A DNA stretch of 64,000 bases from CAYYYP01 sp964475985 (GCA_964475985.1 CAYYYP010000013.1:12818-76817); one strand, 5' to 3'; positions 1-8,897 are shown, counted from the stretch's first letter. The notes: generated by a model from the letters alone, not told the origin. Numbers and translations: made by a program.

Positions 1-1
1 A

Positions 2-1105
2 GGTATCGGCATGGCTTCTGCTCGCAAACTTTTTAACGGCTTAGTAAAACGAAAACGTTTAAAGCCAGGGGAAGCGGAAATGAAGTTCCTAAAGATCAGT
101 CCTACGGTTGACTATTCAGGGTTTGACCACGTGGATCTGGTCATCGAGGCCGTCGTTGAGAATATGGAGGTTAAAAAAGCGGTACTTCGGGAAACGGAAG
201 AGGTTTTGCCAAAATCCGCGGTTTTTGCCACCAACACGTCTTCGTTATCGGTAACTCAGTTGGCTCAGGGCTCAAGCCGGCCGGAAAACGTTGTGGGGAT
301 GCATTTTTTCAATCCGGTGCATAAGATGCCGCTGATTGAAGTGATTCGTGGGGATAAAACTGCACCCGATGCCATTGCCCAAGTTTATGGCCTCTCCCGT
401 AAGCTCGGTAAAACTCCCATTGTAGTAAAGGATGGTCCTGGCTTTCTGGTAAACCGATTGCTCATGCCTTACCTTAATGAAGCTAGCTTTTTAATCCAAG
501 AGGGTGCTCCCGTAGAGACGCTGGATGCCGCAGTTTTGGCTTTCGGTATGCCCATGGGACCGGCCACGCTGATTGACGAGGTGGGCATCGATGTGGCGGT
601 GAAAGTCTCCAAGATATTGCACCATGCTTTCGGTGAACGGCTCAAGCCTTGTGAGCTTAATGAAAAATTATATGCCTCAAAACTCTTGGGTAAAAAAGGC
701 AGCAAAGGATTTTATCTCTACGATCCTGCGGGTAAACAAAAAGGGTTGAATCCAGAAATTTACCGCGTCCTTGGTTTGAAGAGTAAAGCGCCGACGGACC
801 TTGAGAAGGGCCTATGGATCGATCGAATGATGTTACCCATGGTGAACGAAGCGGCCAGATGTTTGAATGAGGGTATCGTGGAGACGGCTCAGGACGTAGA
901 CCTTGGCATGATTCTGGGGACGGGTTTTCCTCCATTCCGCGGGGGGCTTTTGCATTATGCCGACGAAATGGGACTTGAAAAAGTGGTGACTAAACTTGAG
1001 GGCTTACGGTTGCAATTAGGATTGCGGTTTGAACCTTGCGACACTTTGCGAGATATGGCGCGAAACAAAACCACTTTTTACGAGAAGTTCCCACACCGGG
1101 CATAG
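2..1105 (+). CDS. fadJ: Multifunctional fatty-acid oxidation protein, FadB/FadJ alpha subunit (3' part only)
   Basis: This is the C-terminal half of the bifunctional enoyl-CoA hydratase/3-hydroxyacyl-CoA dehydrogenase of beta-oxidation. The reading frame is open to the left edge of the window, so the hydratase domain and the glycine-rich start of the NAD fold lie outside. Visible dehydrogenase signatures are DLVIEAVVENMEVK, FATNTSSL, MHFFNPVHKMPLIEVI and KDGPGFLVNRLL, followed by the C-terminal repeat domain with GFPPFRGG and a final PCDTLRDMA. These line up in order with E. coli FadJ. The visible part is about 367 codons and ends with TAG at 1103-1105. The internal ATG at 11 is not a real start because homology continues upstream of it. 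FadJ and FadB cannot be told apart from this part. The thiolase partner is not in the window. Confidence 0.93.
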   Translation, partial: GIGMASARKLFNGLVKRKRLKPGEAEMKFLKISPTVDYSGFDHVDLVIEAVVENMEVKKAVLRETEEVLPKSAVFATNTSSLSVTQLAQGSSRPENVVGMHFFNPVHKMPLIEVIRGDKTAPDAIAQVYGLSRKLGKTPIVVKDGPGFLVNRLLMPYLNEASFLIQEGAPVETLDAAVLAFGMPMGPATLIDEVGIDVAVKVSKILHHAFGERLKPCELNEKLYASKLLGKKGSKGFYLYDPAGKQKGLNPEIYRVLGLKSKAPTDLEKGLWIDRMMLPMVNEAARCLNEGIVETAQDVDLGMILGTGFPPFRGGLLHYADEMGLEKVVTKLEGLRLQLGLRFEPCDTLRDMARNKTTFYEKFPHRA

Positions 1106-1118
1106 GGGATACCTTTCA

Positions 1119-2405
1119 TTGATTCTTTTCTCTGACTTTTTCAGCCGACGTGTAGGCCTAAGATTTCTTTTTGGAAAAAAAGAAACGGCAGTTTTTAACT
1201 TCACGACTTTTTTATGCTTGGCGGGCGTAGTCATAGGTGTGTTTGCGATGGTGGTTGTACTTTGTGTGATGTCAGGGTTTGAATCCGCATTGAAAAAACG
1301 GCTTTTTGATTCCCAGGTCCATGTCCTAGTCCTGCCGCAGGAAGCAGGCTTTCTAGACTCTGCGACCCTACGTTCAGATTTGCAAAAGTGGGCGGTGTTT
1401 CCTGGCGTCAAATCAGTGGAACCTGTTTTACAGACTGAGGTGGTAGTAAAGGAAGTACAGAGGAAGCTCAAGACGAACGCACCCTCCTTTTCCGCACAAC
1501 GTATTTCTGGCGCGCTCTTAAAGGGAGTTTCTCCCGCCCATTGGGCGCGGCTTTCAAGGAATTTGAATGCCGACGAAAAGTTTTCTGAAGGACGAGAAAT
1601 GGGGGGTAATCTCCTCTTGATCGGGCAGGAACTTTCCTTTGAACTGGGGGTCGCTGCTGGAGACCAAGTAATATTGGTCTCGCCGTTAGAAAGTGAAGCC
1701 TCCGATACACCTTTGGGTGCGGTGCCTCAGGTGAAAACATTTTTCATCGAGGGCGTGTATAACGCGGATGGTGCGGAACAAGAGTCTCAAGAAATATTTG
1801 CGCCGGTGAATGCAGTGGAATCATTTTTACGGAAAAAAGAAATTTTTTCGCAGGTGGAACTCCGGGTAGAGCAGCCTGACGACGCGGTCCGGGTAGCCGA
1901 CGTGCTTAAAAAAGACTTAGCTTCTACTTACCGAGTAAAAAGTTGGAGTGAACTCAATTCTCATCTGTTTTGGTCATTGAAGTTAGAACGGATGGCCATG
2001 ATTTGTGTGCTCGTGTTTCTCATTCTCGTAGCTTCCTTCAGCATTGTAACCACTCTAAGTATTTCCATTGCGGAAAAGGGCCGATCCCTCGGCATTATGC
2101 GGGCCCTTGGTGCCACGCAAAAACAAATTCGAAATATTGTGCTCTGGCAAGGGATGGGGATTGGCCTCGTGGGAATCTTAGGCGGCGGAGGTTTAGGGTT
2201 AGTGACCTGCCTAGTTTTACAAAAAACAAATTTCATTGAAATGCCCGACGTTTATTACGACAAAACCCTTCCGGTAGAAATCAGGCCTTCCGTATTTCTT
2301 TTGGTGATCGTCGCAGTTTTTTTTGTAGTCCTGTTTTCTTCAATGCTTCCGTTACGGCAAATCAAAAAAGTTTCCGCCATGGCGACGATTAGGGCACAGC
2401 GTTAG
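1119..2405 (+). CDS. LolC/LolE-family lipoprotein-releasing ABC transporter permease
   Basis: Inner-membrane permease of the FtsX/MacB superfamily, expected to release outer-membrane lipoproteins to LolA together with a LolD ATPase. The family pattern is clear: a short cytoplasmic N-terminus, TM1 around residues 28-52 (GVVIGVFAMVVVLCVMSGFE), a large periplasmic domain, then three C-terminal TM segments with the typical EKGRSLGIMRALGATQKQI coupling region. The frame is open upstream to a TTG at 1029 inside fadJ. I prefer TTG at 1119, because an AGGGG Shine-Dalgarno at 1103-1108 lies about 10 bases before it and the N-terminus then matches the family. No ATPase is adjacent, so LolD must be elsewhere. 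LolC and LolE cannot be separated here. Confidence 0.87.
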   Translation: MILFSDFFSRRVGLRFLFGKKETAVFNFTTFLCLAGVVIGVFAMVVVLCVMSGFESALKKRLFDSQVHVLVLPQEAGFLDSATLRSDLQKWAVFPGVKSVEPVLQTEVVVKEVQRKLKTNAPSFSAQRISGALLKGVSPAHWARLSRNLNADEKFSEGREMGGNLLLIGQELSFELGVAAGDQVILVSPLESEASDTPLGAVPQVKTFFIEGVYNADGAEQESQEIFAPVNAVESFLRKKEIFSQVELRVEQPDDAVRVADVLKKDLASTYRVKSWSELNSHLFWSLKLERMAMICVLVFLILVASFSIVTTLSISIAEKGRSLGIMRALGATQKQIRNIVLWQGMGIGLVGILGGGGLGLVTCLVLQKTNFIEMPDVYYDKTLPVEIRPSVFLLVIVAVFFVVLFSSMLPLRQIKKVSAMATIRAQR

Positions 2406-2602
2406 TATCTGGTGGGATTCTTTAGGATAGTTAAAAAAATAGTTACGAATAACGCCCATGATTTTTGCCGGCGGCTTGTCAGATTAGGAAAGCTGTTGCT
2501 TTCTATGTCAGAGGCAAAATTTTGGTAGCGCTACAAATAACAAAAACTGACCAGGGGGGCGTTTCGCTGATCGTTCTGGCTAGCTCGATTAGATGGAAAA
2601 GG

Positions 2603-3406
2603 TTGATTCGCTTTAGGCGAAATCGGGTAAAAACTTTTTTTTGTTTAGGCACAATTTTCATGAACTTTGCGTTTAGCCCATTGGGGTTGGGCCAGGAACA
2701 CGCCGATGCCTCAAATACCTGTCGAGTAGAGGTGCCAGAGAGTGACGTGGACTCTGAACAGGCAGGCCTTAGCGACGAGAATTCGTCGGGTAGAAATTTT
2801 ACAGTACCTCAGGTTTCGCTCCCCCCCCAAAGCGTACCTAACCCACCGCCACCTTCGCCGCCATTGCGGGGGCCAGTCCGGCCGGCGGAATGGACCGCAA
2901 GCGTTGAAGAAAATTTTCGTGGGCTAATTCGGAATGCTTTAGCATTTGAAGTGAACGGAAGCCGCCAAGGCATGGTCATAAATGCTAGGCTTCAGGGACA
3001 AGGCGTGATTTTGCGATTCACGCCTCGGCACCGAGTTCGTTATGGCAGCCCCTATGCCATTTCCGTAGGTTCCGGATTTGGCATGCGACTCGCCATGGCG
3101 CGGGGCAGATTCCTTATTGAAGACATTTGGGGGATTTCATTATTGGTGAAATTTCCGGGGATTCCCGATGAAATTCGAGTGCAAAATATTTCCGTCGATT
3201 TTGTAAACGAAATGGCTAGGGTCCGGGGCGTTGCACTCTGGGGTAGGGTACACATTGAGGTGAGAGCAGATTTGCGCCGTCGTGAACTTCGAGGGGTAGA
3301 TTGGCATTTTGGCGGAGGCTCACCCGCCCAGACTTTGGCGACGACGTTTATGTTGTTATCCTCCATGCAGTTTTCTTTGGTGCGCAACGCAAATGCGTTA
3401 AGGTAA
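2603..3406 (+). CDS. Secreted protein of unknown function with a proline-rich linker
   Basis: I do not recognise the family. The chosen TTG start (2603) gives a basic N-terminus followed by a hydrophobic stretch, which reads as a signal peptide ending near LGLG-QEH. An acidic, low-complexity segment follows, then a proline-rich linker (PQSVPNPPPPSPPLRGP) at about residues 75-95, then a folded-looking domain rich in valine and glycine. The frame is open to another TTG at 2465, but that start gives no signal sequence. A weak GGAAAAGG lies just before 2603. It has the same direction as the downstream Nudix-PAP2 gene, with a gap of 12 bases, so the two are probably co-transcribed. A periplasmic or surface location is inferred. 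Confidence 0.6.
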   Translation: MIRFRRNRVKTFFCLGTIFMNFAFSPLGLGQEHADASNTCRVEVPESDVDSEQAGLSDENSSGRNFTVPQVSLPPQSVPNPPPPSPPLRGPVRPAEWTASVEENFRGLIRNALAFEVNGSRQGMVINARLQGQGVILRFTPRHRVRYGSPYAISVGSGFGMRLAMARGRFLIEDIWGISLLVKFPGIPDEIRVQNISVDFVNEMARVRGVALWGRVHIEVRADLRRRELRGVDWHFGGGSPAQTLATTFMLLSSMQFSLVRNANALR

Positions 3407-3418
3407 GCTGCAAGCCCA

Positions 3419-4927
3419 ATGAAATCTTTCGGATATAAAAATGCCTTAACCCTGTTGTTTGTTCTGATCGGGATTACGTTTTTTAATAAAGAGAGCCATG
3501 CGGAATGGAATTCTGCTGGATGCTTTTTGAAATTAAATGGACCCCTAGGACCAAGGCTGCTTCTCGTGGAAGACGTGTGGTCGCGAAAACTAAGTTTGCC
3601 AGGTGGGCTTCGCGAAAAATCTGAAACCCCTGAGCAAACGGCAATTCGGGAAACCTGGGAAGAGACGGGGGCCGACGCGGAGGTAGAAACGTTTCTGGTC
3701 CAGAGCAAACGATTTCGTATTCTACGTTGCCGGCCCGGCAAGTCGGCACTTAAATTTTTTTCATTTGAAGCTCCAGGCCTTGGCATCTATGAACTAAGGC
3801 GTTTTTTACCATTTCACTCACGCCTTGAAATCAGACGGGCCATTTTAGTAGCGCCCCAGGAGATCACGGTTAAGGCCTATCGTTTTGATTTTCAGGTGGG
3901 CCTATTGCATGAATTATTTGAAAATGGTCCCGTGACGGGAGAATACGAAATTGTTTCCCAGCGTGAGCTTACGCCGACGCCAGATCGGTTTGAAAGCCAT
4001 GGGCTCTTGTTCATTGAGCGCCTTCAGCAGGCGTGTTCTAGCGTGATTTGCCGGGATTTTTTCCGGGTGCTTTCGTTTCTGGGCGAGGAGAAGTTTTTTT
4101 ATATCTGGGTACCGGTATTTTGGCTCGCTACTCCCTGGCGATGGGGGGCTGAACTCCTTGGACTACTGCTCGTTTCGAGCTTTTCCAATAACCTGCTTAA
4201 AGAAAGTTTTCAGCGTCTACGACCTTTTGAATTTGTCTCTTACCTGCAGCTTGCTCCAGCTTCGAGTTATGCTTTTCCAAGTGGCCACGCTCAAGTCAGC
4301 CTCGTCTTTTTTGGATTTTTATTTTTACTCACATCAAAACTGCGTGGTTTTGTCTCTCCCGTATTCCTGGGGCGAATGCGCTTTCTCCTGGGCTTTTTTG
4401 CATTGGGCTGTTCTGCGTCCCGGATTTTTTTAGGGGTGCATTTTCCGGTGGACGTCCTAGCCGGGTGGGCTTGCGGTGCAGTTTGCCTTTTGCTGTACGT
4501 TAAGTTCTTTTTTGACCGCACGGAAACCCCGCTAAAAAAGCTACCCTTTTCCTATTTGATGGTGACGTTTCTCCTTTTGTCACTGGCGGGAATTTTTTTG
4601 CAGCCACAACCAGGCATGATCGCTTTGTCGGTGATTACCCTTTCCGCTACACTTGGAGTTTGGAAAGGTATGGCCGCGCGGGAATTATTTTTTAAAATGC
4701 CTAGGCGCGCAGTTTTGATTTTTGGTCAGTGCGCTGCTTCCATTGGAATGTTGTACATTCTGCAGTGGTTTTTTACCCACATCGTATCGTTTGAGCGGAC
4801 GGGTTACGGAATGATGTTTCAACAAATCTGTCTCTACTCAACCATGGGCCTATGGTTGAGTTATGGCCAATATAAACTATTTACTTGGCCGGTTGCTGGA
4901 TGGAGAAGTGGAAAACGCGAATTTTAG
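3419..4927 (+). CDS. Exported Nudix hydrolase fused to a membrane PAP2 phosphatase
   Basis: One polypeptide of 502 residues. Residues 1-28 form a signal sequence or signal anchor ending SHA-EW. Residues 30-190 carry a Nudix fold with a complete Nudix box: G63, E69, R77-E78, E81-E82 and G84. A PAP2 (type 2 phosphatidic acid phosphatase) membrane domain follows, with the three family motifs KESFQRLRP (about 260-268), PSGH (about 287-290) and SRIFLGVHFPVD (about 334-345), then several further TM helices to the C-terminus. PAP2 active sites face the periplasm, and the leader would place the Nudix domain on the same side. This suggests sequential cleavage of an exported or lipid-linked pyrophosphate, which is an inference. 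The 3' end overlaps the convergent ExbD gene by 51 bp. Confidence 0.85.
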   Translation: MKSFGYKNALTLLFVLIGITFFNKESHAEWNSAGCFLKLNGPLGPRLLLVEDVWSRKLSLPGGLREKSETPEQTAIRETWEETGADAEVETFLVQSKRFRILRCRPGKSALKFFSFEAPGLGIYELRRFLPFHSRLEIRRAILVAPQEITVKAYRFDFQVGLLHELFENGPVTGEYEIVSQRELTPTPDRFESHGLLFIERLQQACSSVICRDFFRVLSFLGEEKFFYIWVPVFWLATPWRWGAELLGLLLVSSFSNNLLKESFQRLRPFEFVSYLQLAPASSYAFPSGHAQVSLVFFGFLFLLTSKLRGFVSPVFLGRMRFLLGFFALGCSASRIFLGVHFPVDVLAGWACGAVCLLLYVKFFFDRTETPLKKLPFSYLMVTFLLLSLAGIFLQPQPGMIALSVITLSATLGVWKGMAARELFFKMPRRAVLIFGQCAASIGMLYILQWFFTHIVSFERTGYGMMFQQICLYSTMGLWLSYGQYKLFTWPVAGWRSGKREF

Positions 4928-5338
4928 GGCGCCTGCCTTTTTACCCTCATCCATGACGTAGACAATACGACCTAAAACCGCCTCTCGGTCTCCTTCAATG
5001 ATCACAAGTTTTTCGTCGGTGGCGGAAAGGGCCTCCGAAAGGCCCGCAAGAAAAGCGTCATCCGGTGTAGCCTTGCCGTTAATGAAAAATTCGCCGCCAG
5101 AGTTCACCGTGACCAAGGCACCTTTAGCTTTTGACTCACCTTCCGTAGAGTGACTGGCCTGCGGCAAGTTGACGGGGATGTTGCTTGTGGTGAGGGCGCT
5201 TGAGGTCACCATGAATATGATGAGCAAAAGCAAAAAAACGTCAACCAGTGGAGTCACGTTGATTTCAGCGATGATGGGGGGGGCTGATTCATCGCCTTCG
5301 AGATCACCGTCAGATCCAGGTGTTTGGGAAATGGCCAT
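4877..5338 (-). CDS. ExbD/TolR-family proton-channel subunit
   Basis: Small bitopic protein of about 153 residues from an ATG at 5338. It has a short cytoplasmic N-terminus, one TM helix with the family signature AEINVTPLVDVFLLLLIIFM including the proton-carrying aspartate, and a periplasmic domain (LVTVNSGGEFFINGK, KLVIIEGDREAVLGRIVYVMDEGKKAG) typical of TolR/ExbD. The upstream exbB-like gene ends 2 bases before this start, so the two are coupled. A longer open frame upstream of 5338 lies inside exbB and is not used. No TonB, TolA or TolB gene follows, so which energy-transducing system it serves is not shown by context. The end overlaps the convergent Nudix-PAP2 gene. Confidence 0.88.
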   Translation of the reverse strand: MAISQTPGSDGDLEGDESAPPIIAEINVTPLVDVFLLLLIIFMVTSSALTTSNIPVNLPQASHSTEGESKAKGALVTVNSGGEFFINGKATPDDAFLAGLSEALSATDEKLVIIEGDREAVLGRIVYVMDEGKKAGALKFAFSTSPSSNRPSK

Positions 5339-5340
5339 AG

Positions 5341-5982
5341 CTATTTGTTTGCTCGCGGAGAGTCGGACGAAATTCCTAACTCGCTTTTTGTCGGACCACA
5401 AAGTTCCTTGAGGTCTTCCGTGAATTGTTTGAGCTGAAATTGGAGTTCGGCCACCTTGACCTGAAAATAGTTGAAGAGAAAAACTGCACAAAGCGCCACG
5501 AGAATGCCGCCGGCCGTTGCCACTAGGGCCCTTGAAATCCCTGCAGCAACTACTGAGAATCCTCCGGCTCCAGACTGGGCCATGCTCTGAAAAGACTCAA
5601 TGATGCCAACCACCGTACCAAAAAGGCCGATGAACGGAGCGGCGGATCCCACGGTTCCTAGGATCCAAAGGTTTTTACGCAAGGCCTGGTTTGACTCTTG
5701 CCTAGCACGATCTACCTTCTGCAACGGGTAGGCATGAGCTTGATTCAATATGATGGCGAGCCGAGCGACATCGGTATAAGAATTTTGGGCGGATTTTAAT
5801 GCTTCATTATGATTTCCCTTAAGCCAATGGTTGGAAAATCCCAGTAAAAAAGACTCGTTTTTTTCACGCCAATTGCGCAGGGCCAGAAAACGCTCCGCAA
5901 AAATAACGCAAACCACAATGGAACAAATGAGCAAGGGCAGCATGATCCACCCACCGGACTGGATCAGATTCCAAAGATTCAT
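5341..5982 (-). CDS. ExbB/TolQ/MotA-family proton-channel protein
   Basis: Three-TM inner-membrane subunit that forms the stator with ExbD. It begins MNLWNLIQSGGWIMLPLLICSIV, the usual TolQ start. It has a cytoplasmic loop and then the conserved paired helices APFIGLFGTVVGIIESFQSM and GISRALVATAGGILVALCAVFLFNYF. I chose ATG 5982 because it matches the family N-terminus. Upstream ATG 6009 and TTG 6027 are also in frame, and none has a clear Shine-Dalgarno. The divergent neighbour starts at about 6047, so both promoters must fit in a very short space or overlap the genes. Together with the next gene it forms a TolQR/ExbBD-type energy module. Confidence 0.87.
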   Translation of the reverse strand: MNLWNLIQSGGWIMLPLLICSIVVCVIFAERFLALRNWREKNESFLLGFSNHWLKGNHNEALKSAQNSYTDVARLAIILNQAHAYPLQKVDRARQESNQALRKNLWILGTVGSAAPFIGLFGTVVGIIESFQSMAQSGAGGFSVVAAGISRALVATAGGILVALCAVFLFNYFQVKVAELQFQLKQFTEDLKELCGPTKSELGISSDSPRANK

Positions 5983-6046
5983 AGGCCAGAAATTAAGGGA
6001 GGTGAACATTGCTGTCAATGTGATCAATGCTGGGTATAAGTTAAAA

Positions 6047-7300
6047 ATGAAATTAACCGCATTTTTATTTCACACCAAGGCTGGCCGGTTGCTCACGGTT
6101 TTTGCGGGTTTTCTGCTGGTACTCGTGACTTTAGTGGTTACCCGCCAGAACCGGGCGGTGGATCTAAACCGAGGATCACAAGCCTTAATGCCTAAGCTTT
6201 CTCCCCAAAGCATTGATGAGCTATTTGTGCGAGATCTCATTAAAGGGCGGGAGTTGCACTTTAAAAAGGAAGCACCTTTGACCACGGTACAGTGGTTGCT
6301 GGAAGGAAAACCTGCGACGACCGAATGGCGGGCTTTGAGCCAGGGGCCGCTTCATCAACCGGAATTGTTCATCGATGCCCGGGTAAAACAAAGTGCTCTA
6401 AATCATTTTATTGAAATTCTCGTGGCCCAGGACTTTGTGGTCTCGGTGATAGAAGGAGAATTTGCGACCGAAAAAGCGATTTTTGAAAAGTTCCCTTCAC
6501 TTGCCGCCCCCAATCCAGAGTTCGAAATCCACTGGAGCCAACGCGACCGGGGCAGTGAAATTCGGGGGGTTGAAACTTTACGTTTTGACCGTAGTGACCC
6601 GACGTTAGCTTATTTTTCCAATCGTCTTTTGCCGGTGCGGGTTTCGGGAGGGCTGTCCCAGTTTTTGGGGGTTGCCCAGGGAGTTGATTTAGAAAGTTTT
6701 GCCCAGAGGGTACTTGACCGCCGGATCACTAATTTTCATACAGATGATTTGGATGAAGTGATCATCCAAAAAGATTGTTTTGAAATGGAAAAAAAGTTGA
6801 ATCAAAAACTTCCATCCGTTTTTTATGCGAAACGCGGCGGTGTGATCTGGGAAGTGCATAAAGAAAATATCCGTGATTCGGCGTCGGTTCATCAAATTCC
6901 CACGGCCACCATGGATGATTTTCTGGATGCGTTTACAGAAACCGAGTACGAAGGGTTTTTAGCGCAGTCCGTAACCGAGCACAGCTTCCTAGATTTGCAG
7001 GAGGCCTTCCAAAGCAATGAAGAGGAAAAAAACCTAGAGGCGTTTTGTCGCGTAAGCCTTAAGGGCCGTCTAGATACGAAAGAAACCTTGCGGCTCTTTA
7101 GAAAAGCCCAGGAGTCAGAGGGAACGTCAGAAATGCCCGTATACATTGGTAAGCTTGAGGGTAGATCAGAGAATCTTATTTTTTACGTTTCTCAAAATAA
7201 ATGGCGCACCACTCTCCAGTCACTAGCGGCGCTTTGGCGGGATTCTCAGAAAAGCCAAATTCCAAAAGCTTCTCTACAACGGACGGCAGTTGGGAAGTGA
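6047..7300 (+). CDS. Membrane-anchored protein of unknown function
   Basis: About 417 residues from ATG 6047 and not recognised as any family. One hydrophobic segment near the N-terminus (residues about 16-36, LLTVFAGFLLVLVTLVV) suggests a signal anchor with the rest in the periplasm. The body is a soluble, charged, mixed alpha/beta-looking sequence without cysteine pairs or obvious catalytic motifs. An upstream open frame to 5831 runs over the divergent exbB gene and is rejected. Its last 125 bp overlap the 3' end of prmA on the opposite strand. Divergence from an ExbB/ExbD pair hints at an envelope role, but no function can be assigned. Confidence 0.65.
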   Translation: MKLTAFLFHTKAGRLLTVFAGFLLVLVTLVVTRQNRAVDLNRGSQALMPKLSPQSIDELFVRDLIKGRELHFKKEAPLTTVQWLLEGKPATTEWRALSQGPLHQPELFIDARVKQSALNHFIEILVAQDFVVSVIEGEFATEKAIFEKFPSLAAPNPEFEIHWSQRDRGSEIRGVETLRFDRSDPTLAYFSNRLLPVRVSGGLSQFLGVAQGVDLESFAQRVLDRRITNFHTDDLDEVIIQKDCFEMEKKLNQKLPSVFYAKRGGVIWEVHKENIRDSASVHQIPTATMDDFLDAFTETEYEGFLAQSVTEHSFLDLQEAFQSNEEEKNLEAFCRVSLKGRLDTKETLRLFRKAQESEGTSEMPVYIGKLEGRSENLIFYVSQNKWRTTLQSLAALWRDSQKSQIPKASLQRTAVGK

Positions 7301-8231
7301 GAACGCCAGAAACGATAAGAACTCCACCTGGTTTTAAAATCCTAAAGAACTCATTTGCAAAGTCAAAAATCGTGTTTTTAAGCAAATTGGCCAGAATGAG
7401 ATCAAAGGTTTCATTCTCAGAAAAGTTCTGAGGAAGGGTTTTAGAAACTTGGAGGGCATTCGGTTCGGCCGGTAGATCTGAATTGAGCGCTAGGTTTTTT
7501 TCGGTAGCTTTAAGGGCAAGGGGATCGATATCTAGGGCAATACAAGGGAGCTGGCATTTCAGTTTCAGCGCCGCAAGGGCAAGAATTCCTGATCCACAGC
7601 CAAAATCAAGGACCTGTTTGTTCGCTAGAGTGCCTACCGAACCCACATTTTCGTTTGCGACTTGCCATAGGAACTCCAGGCACATTTGGGTTGTCTCGTG
7701 GGTGCCGGTACCAAAGGCCATGCCGGGCTCAATCATTATAGTGGGGTTAGCATTGTGGGGCAGGTCCTCATGCCAGGGGGCTAGGATATTCCAGTGCGAC
7801 AATCGAATGGGCTTAAAGCCCTCGCGAAAAATGGAATCGTAATCCACCGACTCGACCTTTTCGATCTGACAGTTTTTAACACCAAGGACTTGCAGTGCCG
7901 GCGCTACCATATCTCGGTTGAACTGGGCCTCCGTTTCCGCACCAAAAAAAACCTGAAATTTATGTGGAGGGTTAAGGCAGCCGGGCGCCAAGGCGTGGGC
8001 AAACTCATCAAGCTCGTCCGCCGTGATGGGACCTTGGCCTTCGACCAGAGTTTTTTTATGAAGCAGCGATGGTACAAACGCCGCCTCCGTGACTTCGCCT
8101 TCAGAAATGCCAAGGGCACCGTTTGAAAAAAAGACTTCGCTAAGAAGGTTCCAAGTGGCTTCCTGTGGAGGAGTTTCCACTTCAATCTGCAGACAATAGA
8201 TGAGGCCAGTATTTTCTAAGGTTTTAAGCAT
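7176..8231 (-). CDS. prmA: Ribosomal protein L11 methyltransferase
   Basis: SAM-dependent class I methyltransferase that modifies L11. The N-terminal substrate-recognition domain (residues 1-150) is followed by the Rossmann domain with motif I VLDFGCGSGILALAALKL, the acidic end of beta-2 (IALDIDPLAL), and motif IV FDLILANLLKNTI, all PrmA-typical, then the terminal ILKPGGVLIVSGVL strand. Just upstream is EPGMAFGTGTHETTQMCLEFL, the diagnostic PrmA loop. The start is ATG 8231. It is longer than the usual roughly 293 residues because of an extended N-terminal part. It lies 87 bases after the second exbD of the motor operon and could be read through from it. The 3' end overlaps the convergent unknown gene. 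Confidence 0.93.
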   Translation of the reverse strand: MLKTLENTGLIYCLQIEVETPPQEATWNLLSEVFFSNGALGISEGEVTEAAFVPSLLHKKTLVEGQGPITADELDEFAHALAPGCLNPPHKFQVFFGAETEAQFNRDMVAPALQVLGVKNCQIEKVESVDYDSIFREGFKPIRLSHWNILAPWHEDLPHNANPTIMIEPGMAFGTGTHETTQMCLEFLWQVANENVGSVGTLANKQVLDFGCGSGILALAALKLKCQLPCIALDIDPLALKATEKNLALNSDLPAEPNALQVSKTLPQNFSENETFDLILANLLKNTIFDFANEFFRILKPGGVLIVSGVLTSQLPSVVEKLLEFGFSENPAKAPLVTGEWCAIYFEKRKK

Positions 8232-8318
8232 ATCGTGCGAAGATATATTCGAGGTGCGATATTTAAACAAGAAATATTTAAGGGTCCGGGGCTTACTTAA
8301 GCGATGGCTCGGCTTAAC

Positions 8319-8897
8319 TCATCCTTCCTTTTTGATGGTAACCAGCTTAAAAACTTTAAAGCCAGCGGCGGCGGCGGTGTACATGATTTTGCGCAAAAGT
8401 TCGTATCGCAAATTTTTATCGGCCTGAATGATGACAACGCCCTGAAAGTTAGGCTTTTCAATTTTTGTCCCATCTTTGGCCTTCCAATTGCCTTTACTCA
8501 TGATGAGTTCAGATTTTTCGCGGGATTTTACCATGGCATCATACAGCGGTACGATGCGATGACCTTGGTCCGCAAGATTTTCGGCGGCTAAAGTATAGCC
8601 GGTCCCGGCTTGGCCTTCCACCGGACGATCAATGAAGTCCACGATGCGTTCACTATCAAAGCTGATGGTCTCTGGATCAATGATCAAGTGGGCGCCATCG
8701 GTGGGAAGTTCCGTGGCCATGGATTGGGGAATCTGGATTTTGGATGATGCCGAAAAGTTAACCGCATCAGTGGAATAACTCTTAAGCAAAAAAACTACGA
8801 TGATGATGAGCATGTCCATCATACTGGTGAGAGGAAGCTCAAAGTCCTTTTTTACGCGTCTCCGGATGCGGCGCTTAATGATGGAGGATGGTCTCAT
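8319..8897 (-). CDS. ExbD/TolR-family protein, AglS/AglQ-like motor subunit
   Basis: Second ExbD-type subunit of the three-gene motor. A basic N-terminus (IKRRIRRRVKKDFELPL) is followed by the TM helix with the conserved aspartate (TSMMDMLIIIVVFLLKSYS) and a periplasmic domain ending in a TolR-like fold (GVVIIQADKNLRYELLRKIMYTAAAAGFKVFKLVTI). At 192 residues it is longer than simple ExbD because of an insertion of about 60 residues between the TM and the C-terminal fold. It is co-directional with the ExbD and ExbB genes upstream, with a gap of 35 bases. One ExbB with two different ExbDs is the arrangement of Myxococcus AglR-AglQ-AglS. Which of AglQ or AglS this corresponds to is not determined. 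Confidence 0.85.
   Translation of the reverse strand: MRPSSIIKRRIRRRVKKDFELPLTSMMDMLIIIVVFLLKSYSTDAVNFSASSKIQIPQSMATELPTDGAHLIIDPETISFDSERIVDFIDRPVEGQAGTGYTLAAENLADQGHRIVPLYDAMVKSREKSELIMSKGNWKAKDGTKIEKPNFQGVVIIQADKNLRYELLRKIMYTAAAAGFKVFKLVTIKKEG

Noticed and set aside
1016..1471. Minus-strand frame of 151 codons across the fadJ end and lolC-like start
   Set aside because: Low-complexity translation, no ribosome binding site, and lies opposite two genes with clear homology.
2465..2602. N-terminal extension of the secreted protein to TTG 2465
   Set aside because: It would bury the signal sequence 46 residues from the start, so TTG 2603 is more likely.
3052..3786. Minus-strand frame of 244 codons opposite the secreted protein and Nudix gene
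   Set aside because: It mirrors the Nudix-PAP2 gene with family motifs on the plus strand. The translation has no recognisable domain.
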